The position numbers and the translations under genes were made by a program. From Flavobacterium praedii (GTDB lineage: Bacteria > Bacteroidota > Bacteroidia > Flavobacteriales > Flavobacteriaceae), in assembly GCF_026810365.1 (NCBI RefSeq), contig NZ_CP113948.1, positions 1,575,001 to 1,639,000 on the forward strand: DNA of 64,000 bases, written 5' to 3'. Numbering within the stretch: position 1 is the stretch's first letter; the number at the start of each line of letters is the position of its first letter. The notes under the pieces were generated by a model. It did no database searches and was not told the origin of the DNA. It saw only the letters and a program-made list of their open reading frames with translations. Below are positions 17,500 through 26,797 of the stretch, piece after piece.

Positions 17500-18000
17500 A
17501 GGAATAAAGTTTTGTTTAAACTTTATTTATTGAGGTTTTTTGTTCGAATTATAACGAATACAGTAAGGATAATCTATAAAGTCATTAAATAATACAATAA
17601 ATCAAGATTTCAAATCAAACTACTTTTTTTAAAAAATGTAGTACTCTTTTTTAAGCTAATCAACCTTAAAATACAATTAAATTGAAAAAAAACTATCAAT
17701 ACCGCTTATGCATTCTATATAATCCAATAAAAATAAACTATTTATACTATAACTGCATTATATTATTTGGCTTTGGACTTTTAATTACAAATAAATTACT
17801 TATGCATCTAAAATTAAATTTAAATCCGATGTTTCGGTTTTAAATTTAAAACAGTATTCATTTTTTTGTTACAAAAAATAAAGTTACAAACACTATAACG
17901 TAATAGTAATAATCTAAAAAACAAAACTTACAAATAAGATGTTAATTTTTTTAATTTTATAAAAAAAAGACCCCAAAAAACTATCAAATACCAAAAAACC
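17500..18000. other. AT-rich non-coding region between lpdA and the GH57 gene
   Basis: This divergent intergenic DNA contains no coding frame and no convincing hairpin. A short direct/inverted motif, TTAAATTTAAA around 17815-17850, occurs near the middle. The promoter of the secreted GH57 gene must lie here, but I could not fix it. Confidence 0.3.
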
Positions 18001-20820
18001 ATGAATAAAAATTTACTACTACTATTTCTGTTTTTATCTACTTTTTTTTGCGCACAAGCTCAAGTCCACACATCTTATCTTTGGCATTTGCACCAGCCAA
18101 CTTACTGGGGAGACATCAGTAAAAAAAATCCAAACAGATACCAAATTATCAAAGAATCGCAAGATTTAAAAATATCTGGAGCGAATAATGACAAAAATGG
18201 ATTAGCGCACCCTACAAACAACTTACAAGAGATTTTTGGTGCAGGAGACCGTGTGGCAGCCTATCAATTCGCTCCAAAAAATGCTATCAATTCCATCAAA
18301 GATTTACCTGAGGCCGGAGCACAAATCACATATGGAGGTTCCTTATTAGAAAATGTAAATGAGCTTGCACAAGCCAATCAGTGGGGATATACTCCAGCTT
18401 GGATTCAGAATATAAAAGACGCCAAAAGCTGGAAAACATCCGGTGGTTTTCCACGTATGGAAATGGTATCTTTTACAATGCACCACGCCCTATCTCCTTT
18501 GTTAAGCGATGAATCATTAAAAAAAGAAATTTTAGCACACCAATATTACTCCACTCAATTATTTGGTTCACATGATTCAAAGGGGTATTGGCCTGCAGAA
18601 TGCGCTTTTTCTGAAAGAATAATAAAAACATTAACTGAATGTGGCATTGAATGGTCTGTAATTGCCAATAGTCATTTATCGAGAACACTTTCAGACTATC
18701 CTTTAAAATATGGTACCGGCGGTACCATGTGCGACATTCCCAACAAAGCAGATCAAGTAGACACAAAAGGAAACGACTGGCTTTCTGCTCAAAAAGATGC
18801 ACGTGGAGGGCAATTTGCAATCCCATATAGTTATTTACCATACAAATCAAAATATATTGATCCAGAAACTGCACAAGAATACAAAATAACTGTGGTGCCT
18901 ATGGCTGATTATGAAAGTTATGAGGACGGTTACGCCGCAATTGGCACGACATTAGTAGATCCAATAGTTGCAAAAGCATCTTCTTCCCCAAGACCTCCTC
19001 TTGTTTTGTTTGCCCACGACGGAGATAATGCTTGGGGTGGCGGATCTTCGTATTATGATGAATCTGTAAAAGGCTTTTCTCATGCTGCGTCAACAAAAGG
19101 AATAATCCCTACAACTATTCCACAATATTTGAAGGATCATCCCGTAGCTGACTCTGAAGTAGTTCATGTCGAAGATGGAGCTTGGGTAAATGCTGATGGT
19201 GATTTTGGTCATCCTCAATTTACAAACTGGTTGTGGCCATTTTACAACACAACAACCTACAAATTCAATCCAACGGGATGGACAGAAGACATGATGAACC
19301 AAGCTATAACTACCGCTGGAGAAAATCATGCAATCATGGCAGAACAATTAGAAGGGAATGCGCTTCGCATGAGTGAAATTGTAAATCCAACAGCTGCAGT
19401 AAGCCCAGCCGAAAAAGCATGGCATTTCCTGATGGCTGGTTACGATAGTGGAAACGCTTATTATGGTCTTGCTGAAGATTTGGAAATAAAAACCACACTT
19501 GCAGTAAACCGATGTGTAGAATTTGCTAAACCAACCATCGATGCCCATCCAGGTGTAGATAACACAAAACCTTCTGTATTTATACCGCAACGCTGGCCGT
19601 ACAATCCTGGAGAAATGGGTTTTGGAGCACCATATGCCTACAAAGCATTTCTAAACTCTGCCGATTTTACCGTTTATACTTTTGCTTATGATGTCAGCGG
19701 TATTCAAAAATCGGAATTAAAATACCGTATTGATACAGATGGTAAAAATAACCCAGGCTCAAATCACAACGAAATTTATGCAGGAGGTAACGAAGTTGGA
19801 AATTGGATCACGTTACCAATGACCGAAAGGGTTTTTCCAAAAGGAAATATAACAAGCAATACTCAGGCTGATTTATACATGCTTCCAGATGTTATTGCCA
19901 ATCAATATTCTGCAGAAATTGCTGGTCTATCTGAAAAGCTTGTTGATTATTACGTAGAAGTGACCGATAAAAAAGGGAATATCACAAAATCTAAAATTCA
20001 ACATGTTTGGGTTGGTAAAAATTTAGACGTAGCGCCAAAAGTAACTTTTGCACCTAGTACAAATTACTCGGCAATACCATTAGATGTTACTATTGCGGCT
20101 ACTGATTCTACAGATCCTAATCCAAAAGTATATTACACGACAGATGGAAGTACTCCAACAACATTATCTGCTACTTTTACATCGACAAAAACCATAAATA
20201 TTACCACAACCACTACGTTCAACGTTTTGGCAATTGACATAGAAGGTAATCAAACTACGGCCAGCCAAAAGTTCACAATTGGAGGAAACATTACTCCTAT
20301 TACAATTTATTTTAAACCAACAACCGCTTGGGGAACTCCAAAAATCTATTATTGGGCTGCAGCACCAACAGGTAGTGTTCCAACAATTACTTGGACACAA
20401 TCTGAAGCCATGACTGCAACAACAGATGGATGGTTTAAATATACTTTTCCAGGTGTTACATCAATAAACCTAATTTTAAGAAACGAAGCGGGTAATGCAC
20501 AAAGTCCAGATTTAACAGGAATAACATCAGACAAATGGTATGATTCATCCTATAAAGAAGTTGTTCTTTCTCAAAATGAGAATGTATTACTTAAAGAAAA
20601 TATAAGCCTTTACCCTAATCCTACTTTTGGTACGGTACTAATTCAATCAAAAGAAATAATTAAGGAAGTTGGAATATTTGATATGAGAGGCACTTTGGTT
20701 TCGTTTCAAGCCATAGACAATCAAAAAATAGAATTAGGCGATTTGCCGACAGGAATTTACAATCTAAAGATGATTACTGAAGATAAAAAAACCATCTTCA
20801 AACAAGTGATTAAAAAATAA
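18001..20820 (+). CDS. Secreted GH57-type alpha-glucan hydrolase with CBM26-like module and T9SS sorting domain
   Basis: This is a 939-residue exported protein. A signal peptide (about 1-20, ending AQA-Q) is followed by a GH57-like barrel with the opening HLHQPTYWGD, a nucleophile-type glutamate at E200 (GYWPAECAF) and an acid-type aspartate around D340/D342 (FAHDGDNAWGGG). After a beta-rich linker come a chitobiase C-terminal-like domain (about 680-760, YYTTDGSTPTT), a starch-binding CBM26-like module (about 766-860, IYFKPTTAWGTPKIYYW) and a T9SS type A sorting domain (about 868-939, LYPNPTFGTV to the KQVIKK end). The architecture indicates surface or extracellular degradation of starch or glycogen-like polymer. 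No SusC/SusD genes are adjacent. Confidence 0.88.
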   Translation: MNKNLLLLFLFLSTFFCAQAQVHTSYLWHLHQPTYWGDISKKNPNRYQIIKESQDLKISGANNDKNGLAHPTNNLQEIFGAGDRVAAYQFAPKNAINSIKDLPEAGAQITYGGSLLENVNELAQANQWGYTPAWIQNIKDAKSWKTSGGFPRMEMVSFTMHHALSPLLSDESLKKEILAHQYYSTQLFGSHDSKGYWPAECAFSERIIKTLTECGIEWSVIANSHLSRTLSDYPLKYGTGGTMCDIPNKADQVDTKGNDWLSAQKDARGGQFAIPYSYLPYKSKYIDPETAQEYKITVVPMADYESYEDGYAAIGTTLVDPIVAKASSSPRPPLVLFAHDGDNAWGGGSSYYDESVKGFSHAASTKGIIPTTIPQYLKDHPVADSEVVHVEDGAWVNADGDFGHPQFTNWLWPFYNTTTYKFNPTGWTEDMMNQAITTAGENHAIMAEQLEGNALRMSEIVNPTAAVSPAEKAWHFLMAGYDSGNAYYGLAEDLEIKTTLAVNRCVEFAKPTIDAHPGVDNTKPSVFIPQRWPYNPGEMGFGAPYAYKAFLNSADFTVYTFAYDVSGIQKSELKYRIDTDGKNNPGSNHNEIYAGGNEVGNWITLPMTERVFPKGNITSNTQADLYMLPDVIANQYSAEIAGLSEKLVDYYVEVTDKKGNITKSKIQHVWVGKNLDVAPKVTFAPSTNYSAIPLDVTIAATDSTDPNPKVYYTTDGSTPTTLSATFTSTKTINITTTTTFNVLAIDIEGNQTTASQKFTIGGNITPITIYFKPTTAWGTPKIYYWAAAPTGSVPTITWTQSEAMTATTDGWFKYTFPGVTSINLILRNEAGNAQSPDLTGITSDKWYDSSYKEVVLSQNENVLLKENISLYPNPTFGTVLIQSKEIIKEVGIFDMRGTLVSFQAIDNQKIELGDLPTGIYNLKMITEDKKTIFKQVIKK

Positions 20821-20833
20821 CCTTTTTGCCCTG

Positions 20834-20873
20834 AAAAAAGAGACAAACTTTAATTAGTTGTCTCTTTTTTTTT
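20834..20873 (+). terminator. Rho-independent terminator of the GH57 gene
   Basis: AGAGACAAACT and AGTTGTCTCT form a stem with one bulged A, extended by an A-run and T-run; nine T follow. It lies immediately after the stop codon. Confidence 0.85.
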
Positions 20874-21150
20874 AATGTTTATTTTAGATGACTGTGAATA
20901 CTTTTGAACAAAATTATCAAAATGAAATAGTTGCACTTTAAAGAAAAACACTGCTCCTAATCCCAATACCATTAAGTTAAGGATTTCTTACTAGGGTTTT
21001 TAAAATATAACTCTCGCAGAGACGCGAAGACGCTAAGTTGACATTGTCCCAAACCCCTCTAATGAATTAAATTCGATTCTACTAACAATCAACTTTTGCT
21101 GGTTTATTGAGTAAATAAGACGATAAATTAATAGAAAAAAACATTAAATA
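20874..21150. other. Non-coding spacer with a short GC-richer phrase
   Basis: There is no gene here. The phrase CTCTCGCAGAGACGCGAAG (21011-21029) and the following GACGCTAAG stand out from the AT-rich background. They contain the self-complementary CTCTCGCAGAG. Similar phrases are scattered through intergenic DNA of this group. Confidence 0.35.
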
Positions 21151-21609
21151 TTACACCTCAACAACTGTAGTGTATTTTACTTCGCTGATCATAAACGTAC
21201 TGTGTGTACTACCAATATGCTGCAAAGTAGTCAATTTGGTAACCAAAAATTCGCGATAGGCCTCCATATCTTTGACCACAATCTTTAAAATATAGTCATA
21301 ATCACCGCTTACATGATGACATTCCAATACTTCCTTGAGTTTGACCACTTCGCTTTCAAACTTAGATATAAATTCAATGGTGTGTTGAATCAATTTGAGA
21401 TGACAAAAAACAACAAATCCCTTTTCGATTTTTGAATGGTTAAGCAAAACCACATATTTATCTATAATCCCTTCTCTTTCTAATTTTTTTATCCGTTCAT
21501 AGACAGCTGTTACAGAAAGATTGAGTTTAAGCGATAATTCTTTTGTGGTTTGTTTGCAATCTTTTTGCAATAAATGCAATAGTTTTTTGTCGGTGGAGTC
21601 GAGTGTCAT
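21151..21609 (-). CDS. Lrp/AsnC family transcriptional regulator
   Basis: The 152-residue regulator has an N-terminal winged helix-turn-helix (residues about 3-60, DSTDKKLLHLLQKDCKQT, then LSVTAVYERIKKLEREGII) and a C-terminal RAM effector domain (about 65-150, CHHVSGDYDYILKIVV) that normally senses an amino acid. It is transcribed divergently from the trans-sulfuration enzyme at 22055, the usual arrangement for a local regulator of that gene. The target is inference from position. Confidence 0.9.
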   Translation of the reverse strand: MTLDSTDKKLLHLLQKDCKQTTKELSLKLNLSVTAVYERIKKLEREGIIDKYVVLLNHSKIEKGFVVFCHLKLIQHTIEFISKFESEVVKLKEVLECHHVSGDYDYILKIVVKDMEAYREFLVTKLTTLQHIGSTHSTFMISEVKYTTVVEV

Positions 21610-21934
21610 TTTTTTTTGTTTTTGAGTTATCGGTTTTGGGTTATCGGTTATGGGTTATTGGTTATGAGTTAAAAATTATGAGCTTTGTTGAATTCTCAAT
21701 TTTAGCTTTCTGATTATTGCTTCTGATCATACTACTGAATACTGACCACCGACCACTGTCTACTAATCATTAATTAAAAAATGAAATAAAATCTATCTGC
21801 ATCTTATTTTAATAACAAATTTAGAAATATAATTTAAATAAATGATTTTCAATAGTTTTATAATCTAATATTTACTTCATGTATTGACTAATTATCTAAA
21901 CTTTTTTTATTTTGAAGTAGAATTAACAACGAAA
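21610..21934. repeat. Degenerate short tandem phrases upstream of the Lrp gene
   Basis: From about 21622 to 21672 the phrase GGTTATCGG / GGTTATGGG / GGTTATTGG / GGTTATGAG recurs with a period near 9-10, and a second block near 21729-21765 repeats ACTGA/ACCGACCACTG. These are low-complexity tandem expansions with no coding potential. The rest is plain AT-rich DNA. Confidence 0.5.
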
Positions 21935-22009
21935 AGCCCTAGCCCCGATAGTAGTGAAAATCCTCCCGCTTTTTTTCGGGAGATTGCAACGGATAGCGGG
22001 AATAGCTCC
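21935..22009. repeat. Dispersed hairpin element, family A, copy 1
   Basis: A GC-richer block opens with AGCCCTAGCCCCGATAGTAG and closes with ATTGCAACGGATAGCGGGA plus ATAGCTCC. Inside, CTCCCG (21963-21968) pairs with CGGGAG (21977-21982). The same opening and closing phrases recur at 28031-28177 with a different interior. It sits 46 bp before the trans-sulfuration gene, so it lies in the leader or promoter region. Confidence 0.6.
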
Positions 22010-22054
22010 AGATTACTACATACCTAGTAATGAAATAATTAAATAAATAAAAAC

Positions 22055-23257
22055 ATGAAAAATTTCAATCCAGCAGACAACATTCAGGATTTGCAATACT
22101 TTGGTGAATTTGGCGGGGTAAATCCTTCTATCTCGGATTCATCAACCTATACGTTTCTTTCGGCCAAAACCATGTTTGACACTTTTGAAGGCAATATGGA
22201 AGGCTGTTATTTGTATTCTCGCCACTCGTCACCAAGTAATTTATATTTGGACAAAGCTCTTGCCGCAATGGAAGGAACCGAAGCGGCCAATGTATCCGCT
22301 TCAGGAATGGGCGCCATTACTCCTACTCTTTTGCAATTGTGTGGTGCTGGGGATCATATTGTTTCGAGCCGAACTATTTATGGTGGAACATATGCTTTTC
22401 TTAAAAACTTTATTTCACGATTTGGAGTCCAAACCACCTTTGTAGATATCACAAAACTAGATCTAATAGAGGCAGCAATTACTCCACAAACTAAAGTTTT
22501 GTATTGTGAAACAGTCAGCAATCCATTACTTGAAGTAGCCGATATAGCTCGTTTATCTAAAATAGCAAAAAAACACAATTTGACTTTTGTAGTAGACAAT
22601 ACATTCTCACCCTTATCGGTTTCTCCCGCACGATTGGGTGCCGATATTGTGATTCATAGTTTGACTAAGTACATAAATGGCAGCAGCGATACATTGGGTG
22701 GCGTTACCTGTGCCTCTAGAATATTTATTGACAGTTTGAAAAATGTTAACTCTGGTGCAAGTATGTTATTAGGCCCAACAATGGACAGTTTGCGCTCGGC
22801 CAGTGTAATGAAAAACCTGCGAACCTTGCATATCCGAATGAAACAACACAGCTACAATGCCCAATTCTTAGCCGAGCGATTCGAAAAAGACGGCATCAAA
22901 ACGGTGTACCCTGGCTTAAAAAGTCACCCAAGTCACGAATTATATGCTGGTATGATCAATCCCGAATATGGGTTTGGAGGTATGATGACGCTTGATGTTG
23001 GAACTTTGGAAAAAGCCAACGCGGTAATGGAGTTAATGCAAGCGCGCAATCTAGGATATCTAGCTGTAAGTTTAGGTTTTTACAAAACATTATTTAGTGC
23101 ACCAGGAACATCAACTTCATCTGAAATTCCATTGGAAGAGCAACACGAAATGGGATTAACAGATGGATTAATTCGTTTTTCTATTGGATTGGATAATGAT
23201 ATTGAACGAACTTACCAAATGATGAAAGCGTGTTTAGTGGAACTTACCGTTTTGTAG
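22055..23257 (+). CDS. Trans-sulfuration family PLP enzyme (methionine gamma-lyase-like)
   Basis: This 400-residue Cys/Met metabolism PLP enzyme has the phosphate-contacting YSRHSSPS region, the stacking tyrosine in RTIYGGTY (Y109), NVSASGMGA and the Schiff-base lysine K205 (HSLTKYINGSSD). The cysteine that marks canonical methionine gamma-lyase after YG is a glycine here (G111). The exact reaction (gamma-lyase, cystathionine lyase or another elimination) is therefore open. The divergent Lrp-type gene suggests control by an amino acid. A strong hairpin terminator follows. Confidence 0.85.
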   Translation: MKNFNPADNIQDLQYFGEFGGVNPSISDSSTYTFLSAKTMFDTFEGNMEGCYLYSRHSSPSNLYLDKALAAMEGTEAANVSASGMGAITPTLLQLCGAGDHIVSSRTIYGGTYAFLKNFISRFGVQTTFVDITKLDLIEAAITPQTKVLYCETVSNPLLEVADIARLSKIAKKHNLTFVVDNTFSPLSVSPARLGADIVIHSLTKYINGSSDTLGGVTCASRIFIDSLKNVNSGASMLLGPTMDSLRSASVMKNLRTLHIRMKQHSYNAQFLAERFEKDGIKTVYPGLKSHPSHELYAGMINPEYGFGGMMTLDVGTLEKANAVMELMQARNLGYLAVSLGFYKTLFSAPGTSTSSEIPLEEQHEMGLTDGLIRFSIGLDNDIERTYQMMKACLVELTVL

Positions 23258-23280
23258 GCTAAGACAGAAAAAAGTAAAAA

Positions 23281-23312
23281 AAAGCTGCATTATTGAAAAT
23301 GCAGCTTTTTTT
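23281..23312. terminator. Terminator between the trans-sulfuration gene and the CDGSH gene
   Basis: AAAGCTGCATT pairs with AATGCAGCTTT around a 6-nt loop and ends in seven T on the plus strand. The convergent CDGSH gene can use the same hairpin. Confidence 0.85.
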
Positions 23313-23334
23313 ATTAGGCAAAACAGAAAAAAAT

Positions 23335-23562
23335 CTATTTTGTTTTCATTGGCGGTAAATCAAATGCTTTTGCATCATGTTCAAAACCATTACGATGTGA
23401 TCCATCACAAAAAGGTTTATTGGCGGATAATCCACAACGGCAAAGTCCCAATGCTTCTCTTCCTTGCAAACCATAAACGTTACCGTCTTGGTCGACTATT
23501 TCAAAATCTCCTTCAATTTTTAAAGATCCATTTCTATTGATTGTTAGTTTAGTTTTGCTCAT
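23335..23562 (-). CDS. CDGSH iron-sulfur domain protein
   Basis: This 75-residue protein carries the complete CDGSH signature: LCRCGLSANKPFCDGSHRNGF (shown here as LCRCGL, then PFCDGSH). The three cysteines and the histidine are the 3Cys-1His ligands of a labile 2Fe-2S cluster, as in mitoNEET-type proteins. There is no transmembrane anchor, so it is soluble. A role in redox or iron-sulfur handling is inferred from the family. It stands alone, convergent with the preceding gene. Confidence 0.9.
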   Translation of the reverse strand: MSKTKLTINRNGSLKIEGDFEIVDQDGNVYGLQGREALGLCRCGLSANKPFCDGSHRNGFEHDAKAFDLPPMKTK

Positions 23563-23941
23563 AATGCTATTTAGTTATTTTGAGGTCAAAGATTGTAAAA
23601 TATATCCTGATAGTTTAGCAATAATAACCTTTTTTATCAAAACTTCTTATTTATTCTTTACCCCTATTTATTTAAAACAAATTAACTCAAAAAAAAACCG
23701 TTCCAAAATAAATATGAAACGGAAATTAATTTTTAGGTTTACTACGAATTGTGTGAATTTTTAAATTTAAGATTAAATTTAAAACTCTAAACCATCAAGG
23801 AATTAAGATTCATTAAGCCATTGTAACCTTTATGAATCTTAATTCCTTGATTTGTTTTCTTTTAATATTTCATTCTTAAATAAGTCCTATTTGATAAAAC
23901 CCAAGCAATTGGTAGTGCCAATTTTTGTAATTATCTTTCGA
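23563..23941. repeat. Non-coding spacer containing a perfect 20-bp inverted repeat
   Basis: ATCAAGGAATTAAGATTCAT at 23794-23813 is the exact reverse complement of 23832-23851, with an 18-nt loop. No T-tract follows and it is 90 bp from the permease stop, so it is more likely a dispersed palindromic element than a simple terminator. The rest of the spacer is AT-rich without a gene. Confidence 0.6.
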
Positions 23942-25873
23942 TTATGATTCTTGAACGTTTAATTTACTGTTTTTGCGACTGAAACTAAAGTAAATCACTA
24001 AACCTATAATTAACCAAATTCCAAAGTATATCCAATTCCAAACGCTCAATTCCGCCATCATATACAAACAACAGATTAAACCCAAAAGCGGAATTAAAGA
24101 CAAGTTTTCTTTGTAGGACCAAAAAACCAATCCAACAATTACGAAAAGGAAAATCCACATTGGAATTTTATGTTTAAACAAATCAAAACCACTTTCATAT
24201 TTTATAGAATCAGAAATAGGCAATCCAGCAACAACTGATTCATATTTAGCGTCATCTTGTTGATATTGACTTAATAAATGCTCCACGTCTAGTTTTTCAG
24301 TAGCATTAGTTTTACCTTCAATACTTACTAAATAATTGTATACTTTTTGAGTTTCCTCTTTATTTAAAGAAGTAATAATAAATTCAGAATCATTGGTTTT
24401 GGTTTCGTTGGTAATAAAACCCATTGTTGCTTTTTTATTATATCCAAAAGAAAAGATTAATGCAACAACAATCAACAAAGGAAAAATATATTTTGAATTG
24501 ATATAAGGAGTTTTGAATTTACCCCTTGGAATATCGGTTCTATTTTGCAAAGCCAAAACACCAGCACAAACCAAAACAAAGGCAAATAATGTTCCTATAC
24601 TACATAAATCTGTAACCATAGTTAAATTCATAAACAATGCAGGAACAGCAACTACAAAACCTGTAACGATTGTAGCATAAGAAGGGGTTTTGAATTTTGG
24701 ATGAACCGTTGAAAAGCGTTTTGGCAACAAACCATCACGACTCATGCTCATCCATATACGAGGTTGTCCCATTTGAAAAACCAATAAAACACTAGCCATT
24801 GCAACAACAGCACTTACTGCAATAATTCCTGACATCCATTTTAAATCCAATTGATCAAAAACAAAAGCCAACGGATCACCAACATTTAGAGTATTATAAC
24901 TAACCATACCTGTTAATACCAATGCAATTGCAATATATAAAATCGTACATATAATAATGGCCCACATCATTCCACGAGGCAAATCACGTTGCGGATCTTT
25001 ACATTCCTCGGCAGTTGTCGAAATAGCATCAAAACCAATATAAGCAAAGAACACAGCAGAAACTCCTTTCAATACTCCAGAAACTCCGTTTGGTGCAAAA
25101 GGGTGCCAATTGGTAGTATCTACATAAAAGATTCCAACTGCAATTACCAATAGAACAATACACAGTTTAACAACAACCATGATATTACTCGCATTACGCG
25201 ATTCTTTCATACCGCGATAAATAAGGGCAGTAATCAAAACAATAATCAGTAAAGCAGGTAAATCGGCAACAAAATGAAAAGAACCAATAACGGGTGAAGT
25301 AGTCCAAGCGGTATAGGCATTTTGCATACCTGAGCTTAAATTTTCAAATGTTTTACCAGCTTCCATTAAAGCAGTAGCATCTTTAAAACCATTTGAAGCC
25401 GTTAAGTAATCCATTTGCACCCATTGCGGCAAATCGATACCACCACTGGAGAGCAATCCGGTAAAATAATCACTCCATGAAATTGCTACCGTAATATTTC
25501 CGACAGAATATTCCATAATAAGCGCCCAACCAATAATCCAAGCTATTAATTCGCCAAAAGCAACATAAGAATAGGTATAAGCACTTCCGGACACGGGAAC
25601 CATCGAAGCAAATTCGGCATAAGCAAAAGCAGCAAAACTACAGGCAATTGCAGTAAACAAAAACAAGAAAATTACAGCAGGCCCACCATCAAAACTAGCC
25701 TTCCCAATTGTACTAAAAATACCTGCTCCAACAATAGCAGCAATACCAAACGCCGTTAAATCTTTGGCAGTTAAATGTTTTCCTAATGCATCATGCCCAT
25801 CTAAATTGTTTTTCTCGACTTGTTTTAAAATATCTTGAACTGTTTTTTTTCTAAAAAGCCCTTTTAATGCCAT
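23942..25873 (-). CDS. APC-family amino acid permease (CAT-like)
   Basis: This 643-residue integral membrane transporter has about 13-14 hydrophobic segments. The first helix shows the APC unwound motif GIAAIVGAGIFSTIG, followed by PVSGSAYTYSYVAFGE and the conserved FFAYIGFDAISTTAEE of cationic amino-acid transporters. A hydrophilic loop of about 80 residues (near 485-565) and extra C-terminal helices make it longer than the 450-500 residue core. Substrate is an amino acid by family; which one cannot be read. It is monocistronic with AT-rich flanks. Confidence 0.88.
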   Translation of the reverse strand: MALKGLFRKKTVQDILKQVEKNNLDGHDALGKHLTAKDLTAFGIAAIVGAGIFSTIGKASFDGGPAVIFLFLFTAIACSFAAFAYAEFASMVPVSGSAYTYSYVAFGELIAWIIGWALIMEYSVGNITVAISWSDYFTGLLSSGGIDLPQWVQMDYLTASNGFKDATALMEAGKTFENLSSGMQNAYTAWTTSPVIGSFHFVADLPALLIIVLITALIYRGMKESRNASNIMVVVKLCIVLLVIAVGIFYVDTTNWHPFAPNGVSGVLKGVSAVFFAYIGFDAISTTAEECKDPQRDLPRGMMWAIIICTILYIAIALVLTGMVSYNTLNVGDPLAFVFDQLDLKWMSGIIAVSAVVAMASVLLVFQMGQPRIWMSMSRDGLLPKRFSTVHPKFKTPSYATIVTGFVVAVPALFMNLTMVTDLCSIGTLFAFVLVCAGVLALQNRTDIPRGKFKTPYINSKYIFPLLIVVALIFSFGYNKKATMGFITNETKTNDSEFIITSLNKEETQKVYNYLVSIEGKTNATEKLDVEHLLSQYQQDDAKYESVVAGLPISDSIKYESGFDLFKHKIPMWIFLFVIVGLVFWSYKENLSLIPLLGLICCLYMMAELSVWNWIYFGIWLIIGLVIYFSFSRKNSKLNVQES

Positions 25874-26220
25874 GTTGTAAATTTTACCGTTAAAAACTAT
25901 TTTTTTGTATTATTTGCAATATTTTTTTAATAAAAAAGAAAAAATATTAAAGTTCAAATATATAAAACAAATTCAATCTTTAATCTTAAGATTTTAATTT
26001 TTTATAAAATTGGGATATAAATACAATATTTCTCTTTTTTACCTTAAATAAAGTCAAATATACATTTAAAAAAGACTATAAAACAAAATTAAATTCAAAT
26101 TTTACTAAAAAACAAATAAAAATTCTATATTTTGTAAAATGAAACTTAATAAATACGAAAAGAGAATACCGTATTAAGCGAATATTTTTATTGTATTAAG
26201 AAAAAAGTGTTTGTTTTTAA
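25874..26220. other. AT-rich non-coding region upstream of the permease gene
   Basis: No gene or strong hairpin is visible. The base composition is extremely AT-rich. The permease promoter should lie here on the minus strand. The island described next begins at its right end. Confidence 0.3.
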
Positions 26221-26346
26221 TATTATATTAATTCAAGAGGCAGGACTTATGTTATCGATACAGGACTTCTCAAAATAGATAAACCAGACAATCCCATTGT
26301 TGATGTTTTGAAGCCCAGTTCTTTTACCAAATACAATTTGTATTAA
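26221..26346 (+). pseudogene. Short coding remnant of unknown origin
   Basis: One frame is open for 41 codons and reads like real protein (RTYVIDTGLLKIDKP, then IVDVLKPSSFTKY) before a stop at 26344. There is no start codon in context and the frame is closed just upstream. It may be a leftover of the gene that once carried the toxin end found downstream, or of another lost gene. Low certainty. Confidence 0.3.
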
Positions 26347-26385
26347 TTTTATTGTTCATTTTTAAAATTCCTGAAATACTTTAGA

Positions 26386-26591
26386 TTCATCATATGTTCA
26401 CGGAAAAAGTCGGGAGACTTTTATTAGATTTACTGCTTTAAAAGAACATTTAAAAAAAGTTCGAAGTCGGGAGACTTCGCAGAGCGGGTTCATCATATGT
26501 TCACTGAAAAAGTCGGGAGACTTTTATTAGATTTACTGCTTTAAAAGAACATTTAAAAAAAGTTCGAAGTCGGGAGACTTCGCAGAGCGGG
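26386..26591. repeat. Tandem duplication of a 103-bp hairpin-rich unit
   Basis: Two copies lie head to tail at 26386-26488 and 26489-26591 and differ at one position (GTTCACGG versus GTTCACTG). Each unit contains two hairpins built on the same core GTCGGGAGAC: AAAGTC-GGGA-GACTTT and CGAAGTC-GGGA-GACTTCG. A diverged third copy lies in inverted orientation at 27893-27975, on the other side of the immunity and XRE genes. Near-identity of the tandem copies indicates a recent duplication. Confidence 0.92.
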
Positions 26592-26797
26592 TTGAAGCTA
26601 AATCAGGTAGATATTGGGAAGATCAACTATCGACTTCTACAGGAATTGAAAAGTTTAAATCAGATATGGGATCAAGATTAAAGATAGCTACTGATAATGG
26701 TGCTAATTATGAATTGTTCACTAACACAACAATTCCAACATCAATTAAAACTTGGCTTGAAAGTAAAGGTATTAAATATTATGAAATTTTAGAGTAG
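26531..26797 (+). pseudogene. C-terminal fragment of a polymorphic toxin (putative nuclease tip)
   Basis: From 26591 the frame encodes about 68 coherent residues, beginning VEAKSGRYWEDQ and ending IKYYEILE. Upstream it runs into the 103-bp repeat and meets a stop at 26528, so the front of the protein is gone. VEAKSG resembles the (D/E)xK catalytic strand of restriction-endonuclease-fold toxin tips, and LKIATDNGANYELFTN and IKTWLESKGI resemble the end of such domains. The stop (26795-26797) is followed directly by the ATG of the next gene, the usual toxin-immunity layout. I infer the broken end of an Rhs- or Wap-like toxin. The family is not certain. Confidence 0.55.

Noticed and set aside
23537..23764. 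75-codon plus-strand frame after the CDGSH gene
   Set aside because: The translation is low-complexity Phe/Ile/Lys from AT-rich DNA and overlaps the start of the CDGSH gene on the other strand.
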